A program made the position numbers and the translations under genes. DNA of 64,000 bases. Origin: Strobilurus pachycystidiatus. Lineage: Eukaryota > Basidiomycota > Agaricomycetes > Agaricales > Physalacriaceae. The notes below the pieces were generated by a model. The model searched no databases and was not told the DNA's origin. It saw only the letters and a list, made by a program, of their open reading frames with translations. This document shows positions 11,543-23,400 of the stretch, piece by piece. The DNA lies in assembly GCA_019915135.1 (NCBI GenBank), contig JAHLMK010000039.1:1-64000 (forward strand), read 5' to 3'. Numbering within the stretch: position 1 is the first letter of the stretch; each line of letters begins with the position of its first letter.

Positions 11543-11979
11543 AAGGACCTCCATGAGTATCAAGAGTCAAGAGTATACTTGCATATTTGACTCGTCATAA
11601 TACTCATGAGTATGACTCGTTCTGATCCGCGGATCAAGACGAGTCAAGTCAAAGATGGGTCGCGAGTATGAGTTTTGGAGACATCAATTTTCATAATAGG
11701 TGTATCATCATATATTCCTTGAGTAAATGAATGTTTTGTGAATCCTCTATGTATATTCAATCAATAACTTGTATATGATAGTCATTTATTATATAAATTG
11801 AATGATATACACTTGAAAAGTAAAAGTATCCGTGAGTATTGACCCGTTAAACCCGTACTCGTCTTGATCCGTACCTGTATGAGTCAAGTCAAAGAAGAGT
11901 CACGAGTATTGGTTTTGAAGCATGAGTACTCGTGTCACGGGTCAAGAGTATACTCAAGTATTGACTCGTGGAGGTCCTT
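11543..11979. mobile_element. MITE (437 bp) with AAGGACCTCC inverted repeats and 10-bp target duplication
   Basis: The element begins AAGGACCTCCATGAGT and ends ACTCGTGGAGGTCCTT, giving terminal inverted repeats of about 17 bp with one mismatch. ATTCTACTGT lies immediately outside each end (11533-11542 and 11980-11989), which reads as a 10-bp target duplication. Internal DNA is full of CGAGTCAAGTCAAAG-like subterminal repeats and has no coding capacity. A 9-10 bp duplication would suggest a Mutator-like mobiliser. A caution is that the flanks carry a diverged GATTTAATGTAATTC repeat, so part of the duplication could predate insertion. Confidence 0.75.
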
Positions 11980-12782
11980 ATTCTACTGTGATTTAATGTA
12001 ATTCCATTGTGATTTTATAAAGATAAGTAAAGTGACTGCAGAACCTTGAAAGCTAAAATATGGTGTCTCGCTAAGTTTTAATCAACTGTTTAACCAGCCG
12101 GTTTGAACCACTCAAGTGTGGGTCACGCTCAGTAGCAATACTTTGAGTGGAAGGTGAATTAAACTCACATGCTTGAATTGATTTAATCCTTGACGAGTTA
12201 CAACAGGAATTTGTTTAAACACCGTTTGCTGCACTTCACACTGTATCAATTGCATTAATTTTGAGAAATTTTCCAGTATTATACAAAACGGTAAGAAGGA
12301 AAAGGTCAGCTGGGTGCTTGAATAAAGTTGGTTGATTCATTACTGAAAGTGGAGACTGAGCCAGATGTATTGCTCTTGAGAATGTCAAAATATGACATAG
12401 TCATATATCTGTAAATTTGTCAAAGAAGATCATGACAAGATAACGCACCTTTCAGTCTCTAAGAGAACATTCAGATAAATTACTTTAATATTAATATTTG
12501 TATAAGTTGCGTTTTCAGACTAAATTAGGTCATTGTGTGTTGTGCATACTAAAAATGTAGCATCATTGAGTTATTTGGTGTCTATATGCGTGTCAGATTA
12601 CATAATGCCATCTCAAAAAAAACTACTACTTGTGTTGTGGAAAGACTGCTCTAACTAGCCTTAAACGTCTATTGTTGTGACTGACACAAAAAGCTGAATA
12701 TGACGTGTACATCAAAATTATTTTTGAATTTACTATAATTTATATAGCGTGATATCAGACATTTTAAAGTCAAAAGTTGATG

Positions 12783-13515
12783 CTCAAGGTAAAAGTGGAT
12801 TCCAAGAGTAGGAAGCGTTTTCAGGAGCCTCTGCACCTCTCACACATTTTTTCATATTGTTTGAGCTCACTCAGTACAATCTGACACTGAGCAGCAGTGT
12901 TTTTATTGTGATATCTCAACTTTTTTCAAATTAGCTCAAAATCATTTGGCAGTAAATGGCAAATCACAAGACATCAGTTGTAATGACCATATTGCTGATT
13001 GCACTCTCATGTCTCTCATGATCTCTCAAACTCATTCTATAAGTTTGAACATATCACATCATTGGATTCCTGTGTGGTATCAACTTTTTTCCAAATGACC
13101 TCAAATGCATTTGCGAGTAATTTCTATTTTTGGAGGTGTAGCCTCATGCTACTGACTTCCTTTCTTGACCTACTAGCCTCAAGGCTATCTCCTCTATTTA
13201 GGGATGTTATCTCCAATTACAGGAGCTGTCAATCATGACAGCATCTGTCAATCATTTCCAAAAGATCACTTCTGATGCCATGTGTTAAGTTATCCATATC
13301 TTAACCATGTGACATGGAATAACTTTGCACTTTCCCAGGATTAATCTGTCATTATTTAACTTAGGCTCAGTGCTGTCTGTCAGCTGATGCTGGGTCTAGG
13401 GCACCCCAGAGTTGCAAGTTTGATCCCTGCTGTGTTGCAGCTTGCTTCCTGCCTTCATCTTCACATTTTGGCTCTGCAAAGTTTGCACACAGTCCTTCAA
13501 TTCTGCTCATAGGAA
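12783..13515 (+). mobile_element. Old DIRS terminal-repeat fragment (A repeat, forward)
   Basis: This is a diverged forward copy of the A repeat of the DIRS element described at 17753-31250. It runs from the outer end (GGTAAAAGTGGATTCC) through the paired TCCAAATG-AGCTCAAA blocks to the tRNA-like block at 13362-13428, then loses similarity after AGGAAC near 13515. It is more diverged than every other copy in the window, so it is probably the oldest. Confidence 0.8.
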
Positions 13516-16019
13516 CCACTATACTCAGCCTTTCTTTTCCTCATACTCCCAATACGACGCGCAACCTCGTTATCCTACTCAACCCCGCCTAATTTTAAAT
13601 CTCGCTTATATCATTCCGTTATAATCTATCATTCTAATGCACTCATTGTCTGTGATGAACACAAGTCCATCAACAGCCGACCTTGCTACCACATGCCGAA
13701 TTGCCGCCAATGGCATCAAACCAGTTCGCGTACTTTTGGCGCTCATCTACCAGATGGGAATCTGAAACCGCTAGAGGAGTTTTGAGTCTATGTGTATACC
13801 TTAACACTCAGCAAAACACACGTAATATATTTCTATATTGCTGAACGCCTGTTCAGGAAAGATGAATTGCCTTGGTACTACTAAGTTCTGGGAGGCAGTC
13901 ATCCTATTGCGACTTTATCTATTTCAGGTATGTTTGTCTAGTCCTGTTTTGTCTTTACTTATCAGAATTATACCTCTGTAGTGCGTTGCCGCCATTTATC
14001 AGACATGTCCAAAGTTGACCCTGTTTCATTTGTCCGCTTTAACACGGCCTGAAGTGAAGAAATGAATGTTGAGTGTATTCTCAGTCGAGCTCGCAAATCT
14101 TAAAAAGGAAGTCCAAGCACTCGTGGACCTGGCTGTGATTTGCAATAAGAGCCTTTGTCGGATTCTCCAATAGTATGAGATGCACCTACAATAACAGTCC
14201 ATTCTTCTTGACCGATACAACCTTCAAATAATGGCTCTCACAGCATTTATTCAGCGTCACACAGCACCTCTTTCTTCTGTGAAGAGTTTCTCAAAGAAGG
14301 TCTATACAAAACGGCTCTGTAATTATACATGTCCTTCACTTTTGAAATATGCTTACTACTTGTAGAAATTGCCAATACGTCGCGGAAGACACCCAGCAGG
14401 CATCCATTATAAGTCTACTCGACATCTACCATCAGTGGATCGCCTGTGTGCGCACAAGTTCAAAATACGGGTGAAAACTAAAGCGAAGAACCTGCGCAGA
14501 TGGATCTGGTTTTGCCACATGCTGATGCATTCATTGCACCGAGTGAGGTCAATCTAGTATAGCCAATGATTCTTGGCAGTTGCTCTACAAGCTGAAAGCA
14601 CAACATCTTCCCTCTTGTGAAACAACCAGAGGAGCTGTGGGTGGCATGGGGATCAACAAAAACCGTTGATAAGTACTCAGATATTTCGGAGTTATGAGAT
14701 ATTTGGAATATTGGTAAGCACGTTAATTCAGGTAATCTTTTCTCTGAATGACACTCAATCACTATGTATCAGGAGAAGCTATGTTTGACACAAAGGAAAA
14801 TCAGACCGGGATCAAATCACCGCTTTGTCTTGTAGAGCAATACTTTCTTTCAAAGTGGCGCCCCTAAGCCGCGGTATGTTCATTGTCATGCTACTGTCTA
14901 CCAAGCTAATTTTCCATGGGCGTGCAAGTAATTTTCTCGATTCTGCGAGATTGCAGAGTGGATTGATAGCGAGTCTAAAGCTTGTTTTGTTTCTCTTCCC
15001 ATCATCATAAACCAGCTCAAGGCAAGACGGAAGCAAGGAGACAATTTGCTGCAAAAAGACAATAGTAGCAATATGCAGTCATCAGTTTGACAGGCCTGGA
15101 GCTTAAACAGTCTTTAAAAATGGATAAAGCAACGTTGCGAGACCAAGGACGTAGCTGAACGCATGACAGTGGCACAGGCGCCCGCTTCATCTTCACAACT
15201 GCAGCATACCCTTCTGCCTACTTTTGATGAGAATGACAAAGTGTCCACTGCAGTCGTCAAAAAACGAGCAGCAATTGCACTCCAAGGAGAATATAATATA
15301 AAGAAGCGTAAGCTAAACTAGACATCATCCTATATGTAAATGTATTTAGGATATTCACTGGGTGAAGATCTTGAATTTTTAGGTGAAAAACATGGTGAAA
15401 GAACCCTCATTTTTTTTCAACAAACTTCCTGTCTGAAAAATTCTCTGGATTCTCAAGCATAATTTTGGATTCTTTTGGTTTTTACTGGCAAAAATGTGAA
15501 AAAGTTAAAATATTTTCATCTGAAAAACTTCTGAAAAAGACAAAGGTTTTTATACCATGTTTCTCAGGTCAGAGTTTTGAATTCCTCACACAATAATCAC
15601 AATTATTACTTTTATTTTGACCTTATTTGAATTGTTACTAGCACTCAAACAATCTCAGACAGTGACATCATACTTGTATGATCCTTATTTACAGCTCTCG
15701 CATGCAGTACTGTGACAAGCAATCTAGTAACCCTATATGTTTAACAAATCATTGTTCTTATATGATTAACTATCCTTATATGGTTAATAAGCTTGCAGGC
15801 AAATTGTGGTCTGTAGCGTCAAGCAGATACATTAGATTCAACTTTGAACGTCAGTTTATTTAGTTGTTCATGTATTGGTACTATATGATGAACTAAACTA
15901 GTGCTCATACAGTGACCATAATATGAGACAACTATCTAATCTTCACTTTTCAATAACATCTCTGATTATGGAGTAGAATAGTTTGCATAAAGTAAAAGAA
16001 CACTCCCACTGAAAGGAAA
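13516..16019. other. AT-rich intergenic stretch, no supported gene
   Basis: Only short unrelated open frames are present (for example at 13442, 14369 and 14825). None shows a recognisable domain or a convincing exon structure. I see no mobile element here. Confidence 0.4.
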
Positions 16020-16614
16020 TACTGTTGTCGGACTCGTCAATTCGTCCGTTCTTGAAAAACACAGTGTCGGACATAATATCATATGCGCACGCTCCATCAA
16101 GGATGTGCCAGCAAGCAAGAACCCATGCATTCCCTATAGGTTCCGTGCGGAGTACAGGTGTTCAACATTCTGCACAGGGTGGAATGGAAAATGTTGATAA
16201 CAGTGATCGTGTGTAAAGCAAAGTGGATAGCTCACACAGGCCTTGAATGGCCCGATCTGCTGCCTGCGCATAGACCCTTTGAGATTTGTCATTCACGATA
16301 TCAACCCAGAACATTGTCGTGGTAGATCAAGGAATGTATGGAGGATGAGCGTCCCAGATGAGTGTGGACAGAATGACGGTGTTGATGTCGTTGTCGCCAA
16401 CAGTGTTGTATTGAGGAGGCATCCATGTCGGATTTGTTTGTCAAACATGGCGGACATAGGCTGTTCAGAAATGTAAGAGTGTAGAGAAGGGTCATGAAGA
16501 CTATTGCGCACCTTTTGAAATCTCCAGATTAAGAAACTCGCATCCCGCATCCCGCCCTGCCAGCATAGCCAGAATCACCTGCTCCGGTGTCTCTGACTGC
16601 ACGGATCCAGACAT
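16020..16614 (-). pseudogene. Decayed multi-exon gene of unknown family
   Basis: On the minus strand an ATG at 16612-16614 opens a frame beginning MSGSVQSETPEQVILAML. A GTGCGC...AACAG intron then leads to an exon with a protein-like composition (NPTWMPPQYNTVGDNDIN, LIWDAHPPYIP, FWVDIVNDKSQRVYAQAADR, IQGLCELSTLLYT). A last segment near 16140-16030 reads TEPIGNAWVLACWHILDG and SDTVFFKNGRIDES. The exon contains two in-frame TGA codons, both explicable as CGA-to-TGA, and the last junction lacks a clean donor. I do not recognise the family. Confidence 0.5.
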
Positions 16615-17011
16615 TAATAGAGGATCCCGAGAATAAGGTGTTCACAGTCAAATGCTAGCAATGCCGTCGTGTAGTCGTAGAGGAGGGATGGGGATTATGC
16701 AACAAGAAGGGGCGTGAAGAGGGATTGTCAATATATGAGACAAGAGAAAAGATGTAAGAGGGGCCACTTGAGCTACAAGAAGGAGGGCGCTCGTGCTCGC
16801 GCCACCCAATTGCCATATTTAGACAAGATCACTGGTGACCTCGCCCGCGACGGAGACAGTGACTCGAACATTTAGCAGAGGGCGATGCCGGCAGTCAAAG
16901 TTGTGACCACCTGCAAAAGATGCCAAATACTCTTCCTAAGCGGAGTTTGAAACACAGCAACTCGGTGGCTGTGCGGGTCCCTATTGAGGTGATTGGTCAC
17001 CGCAATCCCAC

Positions 17012-17752
17012 AGAGAACTGATGTTCCTTTCACTAGTGTATACTTTGGACAGTCTCTAGCCCTGCCTGCTGTCTGCTACAGCTAGATCTAACTTGATTTT
17101 TCACTGCTGTCCATTGTCACTCGAAGTAAAAGCAAATTCCAAGGGTAGGGAGCGTTTTCAGAGGCCTCTGCACTTCTCACACACTCTCTCATACTGTCTA
17201 AGCTCACTCAGTACAGTCTGACACTGAGCAGCAGTGTTTTTATTATGATATCTCAACTTCCTCTAAATGAGCTCAAAATCATTTGGCAGTAAATTGCAAA
17301 TCACAAGACATCGGTCATAGCTACCATGTTGCTGATTGCACTCTCATGTCTCTCATGATGTTCCGGACCCATCCTATGAGTTTGGACATGTCACACCATC
17401 ATGCCCATGTGTGGTATCAACTTTTCTCCAAATGAGCTCAAATGCATTTGCGAGTAATTTCCATTTTTGGAGATGTAGCCTCATGCTACTGACTTCCTTT
17501 CTTGACCTACTAGCCTCAAGGCTATCTCCCCTACATAGGGATGCTATCTCCAATCACAGGAGCTGTCAATCATGACAGCATCTGTCAATCATTTCCAGAA
17601 GATCACTTCTGATGCCATGTGTTAAGTTACCCAACTTCGAGTTTATAGAGATCAAAAGATTGCAGCTGGTCGCTGGTCTCCAGCTCTTCCAGAGAGCTTT
17701 GTACTTCTTCCTGGCATGCGCGTTTCCCCCAGGTTTGTTGTCTGGCAGAAAG
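17012..17752 (+). mobile_element. Older, internally deleted DIRS copy (forward), target of the younger DIRS
   Basis: Three joined pieces of DIRS sequence in forward orientation are present. 17012-17120 is an inner A-repeat piece ending GTCCATTGTCAC. 17121-17632 is an A repeat starting at the outer end TCGAAGTAAAAG. 17633-17752 is a piece of the pol gene corresponding to about 28370-28250 of the full copy. The pol piece stops at GGCAGAAAG, where the outer end of the younger DIRS (CCAATGCTT) begins. At the codon that is TGA in the younger copy (28355-28357) this copy has CGA. Confidence 0.8.
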
Positions 17753-17836
17753 CCAATGCTTAAAGGTTCACACTGATGAAGTTAGGCTAAAACGGGCCCA
17801 AGGGCCTATAAATTACGCGGATCGTGACTGGCTATG
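17753..17836. repeat. DIRS B repeat, outer copy (84 bp)
   Basis: CCAATGCTTAAAGG...GACTGGCTATG; nearly identical to 25769-25852 and 33758-33841. It contains GGGCCTATAAATTACGCGG, a TATA-like string read on the plus strand. Confidence 0.9.
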
Positions 17837-18295
17837 TACTACATCAAACTAATACAAGTACATACAAGAAACTAGATACAGTTACAGGGAGTGGAGGGTG
17901 GGGAAGCAGAAACAAAGGCAGAGCAAGCTAAACTGAGCACAGAAGCAAAATTGAGCTTGTAGCCTATGGAAAGTGGACTGGGGACACACCTGTGCACAGA
18001 ATCCCAAGTGCGACGCTATCAGGAAGCGTGGGAGCAGGCAGGGATTGGACACTGTGCACAAGATAAGGCATCAACTCAAAATCAAGTTGGATAAGCATAC
18101 CAGTGACAATGGACAGCAGTGAAAGATCGAGTTAGATCTAGCTGTAGCAGACAGCAGGGAGGGCTAGAGACTGTCCAAAGCGTACACTGGTGAAAGGAGC
18201 ATCAGTTCCTGTGAGCAGAACTGGAGGGACACTGTGTGGAAACCTTGCACAGCCAAAATGCGAAGATGAAGGCAGGAAGCAAGCTGCAACACAGT

Positions 18296-18364
18296 GGGGA
18301 TCAAACTCGCAACTCTGGGGCGCCCTAGACCCAGCATCAGCTGACAGACAGCACTGGGCCTAGG
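18296..18364 (-). repeat. tRNA-like block inside DIRS A repeat
   Basis: On the minus strand a box-A-like TAGGCCCAGTG is followed about 54 nt later by a box-B-like GAGTTTGATCCC. The same block recurs at 13362-13428 (+), 25124-25190, 30616-30682, 34301-34367 and 35140-35207 (all -). It may be a tRNA-derived internal pol III promoter or a captured SINE head. Confidence 0.45.
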
Positions 18365-18929
18365 CCAGATGATGACAGATTGATCCTGGGAAAGTGCGAA
18401 GTTATTCCATGTCACATGGCTGAGATATGGGTAACTTAACACATGGCATCAGAAGTGATCTTCTGGAAATGATTGACAGATGCTGTCATGATTGACAGCT
18501 CCTGTGATCGGAGATAGCATCCCTAAGTAGGGGAGATAGCCTTGAGGCTAGTAGGTCAAGAAAGGAAGTCAGTAGCATGAGGCTACATCTCCAAAAATGG
18601 AAATTACTCGCAAATGCATTTGAGCTCATTTGGAGAAAAGATGATACCACACATGGGCATGATGGTGTGACATGTCCATACTCATAGGATAAGTCCCGGA
18701 CAACATGAGGGACATGAGAGTGCAGTGAGCAACATGGTAGCTATGACCGATGTCTTGTGATTTGCGATTTACTGCCAAATGATTTTGAGCTCATTTGGAG
18801 AAAGTTGAGATACCACAATGTGAACACTGCTGCTCAGTGCCAGACTGTACTGAGTGAGCTCAGACAGTAGGAGCAGGCAGGGATTGGACACTGTGCACAA
18901 GATAAGGCATCAACTCGAAATCAAGTTGG

Positions 18930-19348
18930 TGTCATGACTTGACTGCGCCACCGACGCCTAGCCAATCGAAGGCGACGCCTGCGCGGGCGGGAGCAACGGC
19001 ATCGCGCCCATCGTCGGGATCTATCCGACGGCCGTCCGACGGTAGCACATGGTGGCGGAGCTCGGCCGACGGGAAAGCGGGATCGGGCGGGATAGGGCGC
19101 GCTCCCGACCAATCACGGGCGGGATGGCGCGATGACTCGTGCGATGACTCGGGAATGAGTCAGAGGGGCGCACCCGCGCCCATCGGGCGTCGGGCGTCGG
19201 GAACTGTATAAAAGAGTCAGTATTCAGTAGAGTAGTTCTTCAGAGAACCGTTGTCTTTCCCCCGGGATTCAATACACCACCCTTCACACCGCTCTCCAGT
19301 CGTTGCCTCGTGCGCCCTCGCTATAGACGAATAGGCCCGACGCTGACG
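18930..19348 (+). repeat. 5' LTR of the gypsy element
   Basis: It starts TGTCATGACTTGAC and ends CCCGACGCTGAC(G). TATAAAA lies at 19207-19213, and the self-priming sequence AGAGAACCGT at 19242-19251, about 35 nt downstream, where transcription should start. Confidence 0.93.
19207..19213 (+). promoter_or_regulatory. TATA box of the gypsy 5' LTR
   Basis: TATAAAA follows a GC-rich U3. The spacing of about 35 nt to AGAGAACCGT fits an RNA 5' end near 19240, marking the U3/R border. Confidence 0.75.
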
Positions 19349-19350
19349 AT

Positions 19351-19360
19351 ACGGTTCTCT
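19351..19360 (+). other. Self-primer binding site of the gypsy element
   Basis: ACGGTTCTCT lies 3-4 nt after the 5' LTR and is the exact reverse complement of AGAGAACCGT at 19242-19251 in the LTR, at the predicted RNA start. This matches the Tf1/sushi mechanism, in which the RNA 5' end folds back to prime minus-strand synthesis instead of a tRNA. No TGG-type tRNA primer site is seen. Confidence 0.75.
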
Positions 19361-19383
19361 CCCCTTTCGACGACCCAACGACT

Positions 19384-20484
19384 ATGAGCACCGAAGACGC
19401 CCCCATGGCCCCGGCCACCGAGCCCACCAACGAGCAGAGAGAGCTGCATAGCATGTTCAGTGGCATAGGGACGGCCCTCGACAATCTGAACCAGCGCATC
19501 ACTACCATCGCGCAGGACGAAATCAACAGGAGCCACGAGGTGGCGAACCTCCACGCTCAACTTCTTCAGCGTATCAGCGAGCTCAGCGGCGTCCAGCTGG
19601 CCGCGTCCCAAGCACAGGCGCAAGCCGCGCAACATCGCGCATCCAAGGCGCGCTTCGGGACCCCGGCCAAGTTTAGCGGGAAGTCGGACGGCATCGAGCC
19701 GTTCTTCTCCCAACTCCACATCCTCTTCGCCTCCGAACCTCGAGCCTACGAGACCGCGCGCAACAGAGTGTTCGCCGCGCTATCGTACATGACCGAGGGG
19801 CCCGCTGTTATCAAATGGGCCAGCACGCAGACCGCCCTCTACGAGAAAGGAGAGGAGCCATACCTGACTTATACGGACTTCAAGGACGCCTTGAAAAGAG
19901 CCTTCGGAGGGACCAACTCGAAGACGATCGCCCAGGAGGAGATCAAGAAATTGAAACAGAAGAAAGGACAGGACGCCCAGTCCTTCTTCATCAACTTCGA
20001 AGAGTACAAAGCCGACACAGGTTTCAACGACGATGCCCTCATCTCCCTCCTACGCCACCAGCTGGACTCCTCTCTGGTTGAACGCATCACCGAAATGGAG
20101 AATATCCCCGAGACCTACGATGCGTACAAGAAGTTCGCCACTCGATTCGACGCTAATCGAGGCACGGCCCCCACCCAGGGATACAAGAACCCTGCCCCCT
20201 TCGTTTCCAAAAACTTCCCGCGTCCTAGTACTACGACAGTAATCAACAATCCCCCAGCCACCGGAATCACCTACGGAGGAAAAGGCGAACCCATGAGCAT
20301 TGACAGAACGCGAGGCGCGGCCTCGTTAAAATGCTACAACTGCGGGAAATCCGGGCACTTTGCGAGGAATTGCACGGAGAGACGCGAGTCCGTCAAGGGA
20401 CTCGTAGAAGGTCTTAGCAACGAAGAACGAGAGGATCTCGCTCAGACACTGCAGGAGCAGGGTTTTGGCGCGGGACTGGAGTGA
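19384..20484 (+). CDS. gag: Gypsy Gag (capsid-nucleocapsid), 366 aa
   Basis: The ATG is 35 nt after the 5' LTR. The protein has an N-terminal helical region, a retrotransposon-gag capsid segment around residues 95-240 (FGTPAKFSGKSDGIEPFF near residue 95, then a series of Leu/Trp/Phe helices), a Pro/Thr-rich linker, and one CCHC zinc knuckle (CYNCGKSGHFARNC, about residue 318) for packaging RNA. It would form the cytoplasmic virus-like particle. The frame is fully open. Its stop (20482-20484) overlaps the open pol frame, which lies in the -1 frame, so Pol is probably made by -1 frameshifting near this junction; I see no classic slippery heptamer that I would insist on. Confidence 0.93.
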   Translation: MSTEDAPMAPATEPTNEQRELHSMFSGIGTALDNLNQRITTIAQDEINRSHEVANLHAQLLQRISELSGVQLAASQAQAQAAQHRASKARFGTPAKFSGKSDGIEPFFSQLHILFASEPRAYETARNRVFAALSYMTEGPAVIKWASTQTALYEKGEEPYLTYTDFKDALKRAFGGTNSKTIAQEEIKKLKQKKGQDAQSFFINFEEYKADTGFNDDALISLLRHQLDSSLVERITEMENIPETYDAYKKFATRFDANRGTAPTQGYKNPAPFVSKNFPRPSTTTVINNPPATGITYGGKGEPMSIDRTRGAASLKCYNCGKSGHFARNCTERRESVKGLVEGLSNEEREDLAQTLQEQGFGAGLE

Positions 20485-23400
20485 AGAGCGAGTCTTCCAG
20501 TCCCCCTTCCTCGGGTCCATGGACCAATCGATTCAGTAGTCTACTTGTTGAAGCAAGTGACAGTAGTAACGAACAATCCGATCCCATGGACTTCGACGAA
20601 CCAAAACCCTCGCGTGAAAGAAAGAACAAAATAGCCAAAAAGGGAAGTTCGCGGATCAAACCCATCAAACACGTCCGCGGGACCCTCCCTTTCATCTGGC
20701 ACGAAATGCAGGTTAACCCCCGCCAAGCTCTCAAAGTACTCCGGAAATACGCTCGGACTGATAGGGAGTCCGAGGTCACCCAGGAGGCGGTCCAGGACAT
20801 CTTGGGCCTGGACTCCCGCCACGCCCAAGCAGCTATCCAGGAATTCCGACAACCTCGTCGTTGGATTCGATCTACACGCCCGGGGCGCTGTATGAAAATC
20901 CCCATCACCCTCAAATTCCTGAATAGTGGCAAGGCCCTCACTGTGGTCGCCCTCATCGACTCCGAAGCTACCGGAGCCTATGTCAATCGAGACTTCGCCG
21001 AAAACGAAGGAATGGACACCCAACGACTGCCACGCCCCATCGCGGTGTCCAACGTCGACGGAACCCCCAACAATAACGGGCCAATAGAGCAGATCGTGGA
21101 TCTGCGGGTCGTAACCGACAACGAACACGAAGATGTTTTCACGTTCGCAGTGACTAACACCGGCGACGTCGACATTATCCTGGGATACGAATGGCTGAAA
21201 AAGCATAATCCCGAGGTCGACTGGGTCAAGGGAACCCTGGCGTTCACGAGGTGTCCGCCAGAGTGTCAACGACGCCAGGCTCGCCGCGTATGGCGAGAAG
21301 AAGATGAAGAAGATCTCGAGGAGGGAGATCGAATTCTAGTCGTGAAGATGTGGGACGTCCCGCAGAATCGATACGGGCAAAGAAAGTTCGACGCGGAACG
21401 AATCCGCGCTTTCGCCACTAAATCGACCCAGTTAGCGGGGGACCAAGCAAAAGCTAAGGGCGAGGCGCCCTTAGAAGAACTCGTTCCCCCGCAATATTTA
21501 GAGGAATTCCGACGGGTGTTCGAGAAAACCGAGTTCGATCGGTTGCCGGAGCGTAGGAAGTGGGACCACGCTATCGAACTCAAACCCGACGCAACGGAGT
21601 TCAAGGGGAAGATATACCCCCTCGCCCCCTCCGAACAGGTGGAACTCGACAAGTTCATCGAAGAACACCTCCAGTCAGGGAGAATCCGCGTCTCCAAATC
21701 CCCCTACGCCTCTCCATTCTTCTTCGTCAAGAAGAAAGACGGGCGCCTTCGCCCCATCCAAGACTATCGCCAGCTCAACACCATGACGGTGAAGAACTCG
21801 TACCCCCTTCCCCTCCTCTCCGACGTCCTTCACAAACTACGAAACGCGAAGCTGTTTTCTAAACTGGACGTTCGGTGGGGATACAACAATGTCCGCATCG
21901 TCGAAGGCGATGAACATAAAGCCGCCTTCATCACCAACCGAGGACTCTTTGAGCCTCTAGTCATGTTCTTTGGACTAACGAATAGTCCGGCGACATTCCA
22001 GACCATGATGAACGACCTGTTCCACGATTTGATCTTGCGCGGCAAGGTGATCGTATACATGGACGACATCCTGGTGTTCACCGAGGGCATCGATGAACAT
22101 CGACAGGTTATGAAGGAGGTCCTACGCATCCTTCAAGACAACAATCTCAGCGTACAAGGATCCAAATGCGATTTCGAGAAATCAGAAGTGGAGTACTTGG
22201 GACTGATTGTGGGGAACGGACAGTTCCGTATGGATCCTGTCAAAGTCGAGGGTGTTAGGGCGTGGCCCACACCCAGAACCGTCAAAGAGGTCCAATCCTT
22301 CCTCGGATTCGCCAACTTCTACCGGCGGTTCATCGAGGGGTTTGCACAGGTAGCAAAGCCCCTCCACTCCCTCTCGAAGAAGGATATCCCCTGGAGATGG
22401 GGAGACGCGGAGGAGGAAGCCTTCGCGGATCTGAAGGAACGAATCACTTCGGAACCCATCCTGCACTTCCCAACACAAACGGGTCGCTACCGCATCGAGG
22501 TGGACGCATCGGAATTCGCAACGGGCGGCGTCTTAAGCCAGGAGCAAGACGGCAAGACGGTCCCCATCGCATTCATGTCCAAATCACTGAGTCCCGCGGA
22601 GCGAAACTACGACATACACGACAAGGAGATGTTGGCCATCATGAGAGCCCTGGCCGACTGAAGGCATTACGTTCTCGGAGCACCGGAACCAACCCTCATC
22701 CTGACGGATCACAAGAACCTCGAAGTTTTCATGCAGGCCAAGAAGCTTAATCGCCGCCAGGCACGGTGGTCACTCGATCTGGCGGAATACAACTTCACGC
22801 TGGTTCACCGCCCGGGGGCGCAGAACAAAAAGGCCGATCTCTTGTCGAGACGACAAGGACATGAGAGGGGGGCGGACGACAACCGCGACATCGTATTACT
22901 CAAAAAGGAATATCTCAGCCGCATCTTCGCCACGCCGATCTCGATCGACGATTATAACCATATTCGGGCAATGGATGAAGTCACGATCGCCACCGAAGGG
23001 AACGACTTTATGGACCGAATAATCGCCGCGAAGGACGAGTGGGAGGAGAAAGTGAAGAAGATGGTCGGGAAGACCGTAGAAGATAAGGGAGGATACCTTA
23101 CCAAAGAAGGACTACTCTATGTCCCGGCCAACCGCACACTACGCCAACGAATCATGCGGCAACATCACGACACCGCAATAGCGGGCCACCCTGGACGATT
23201 CCGAACCACGGAGTTAGTGCTACGGAACTATTGGTGGCCCGGACTATACGCAGACGTGGCGCGTTATTGTAACGGATGCCTCGACTGTCAGAGGACCAAA
23301 TCGTCCCGACAACTCAAAGTCGGACAACTGCAACCTAACGAGATCCCCTCGGCGCCCTGGCAGCATATCAGCGTCGACCTAATCGTCGAACTCCCCGAGT

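Noticed and set aside
18939..19211. 90-aa open frame in the 5' LTR as a separate gene
   Set aside because: It is the LTR copy of the end of the pol frame and is repeated in the 3' LTR.
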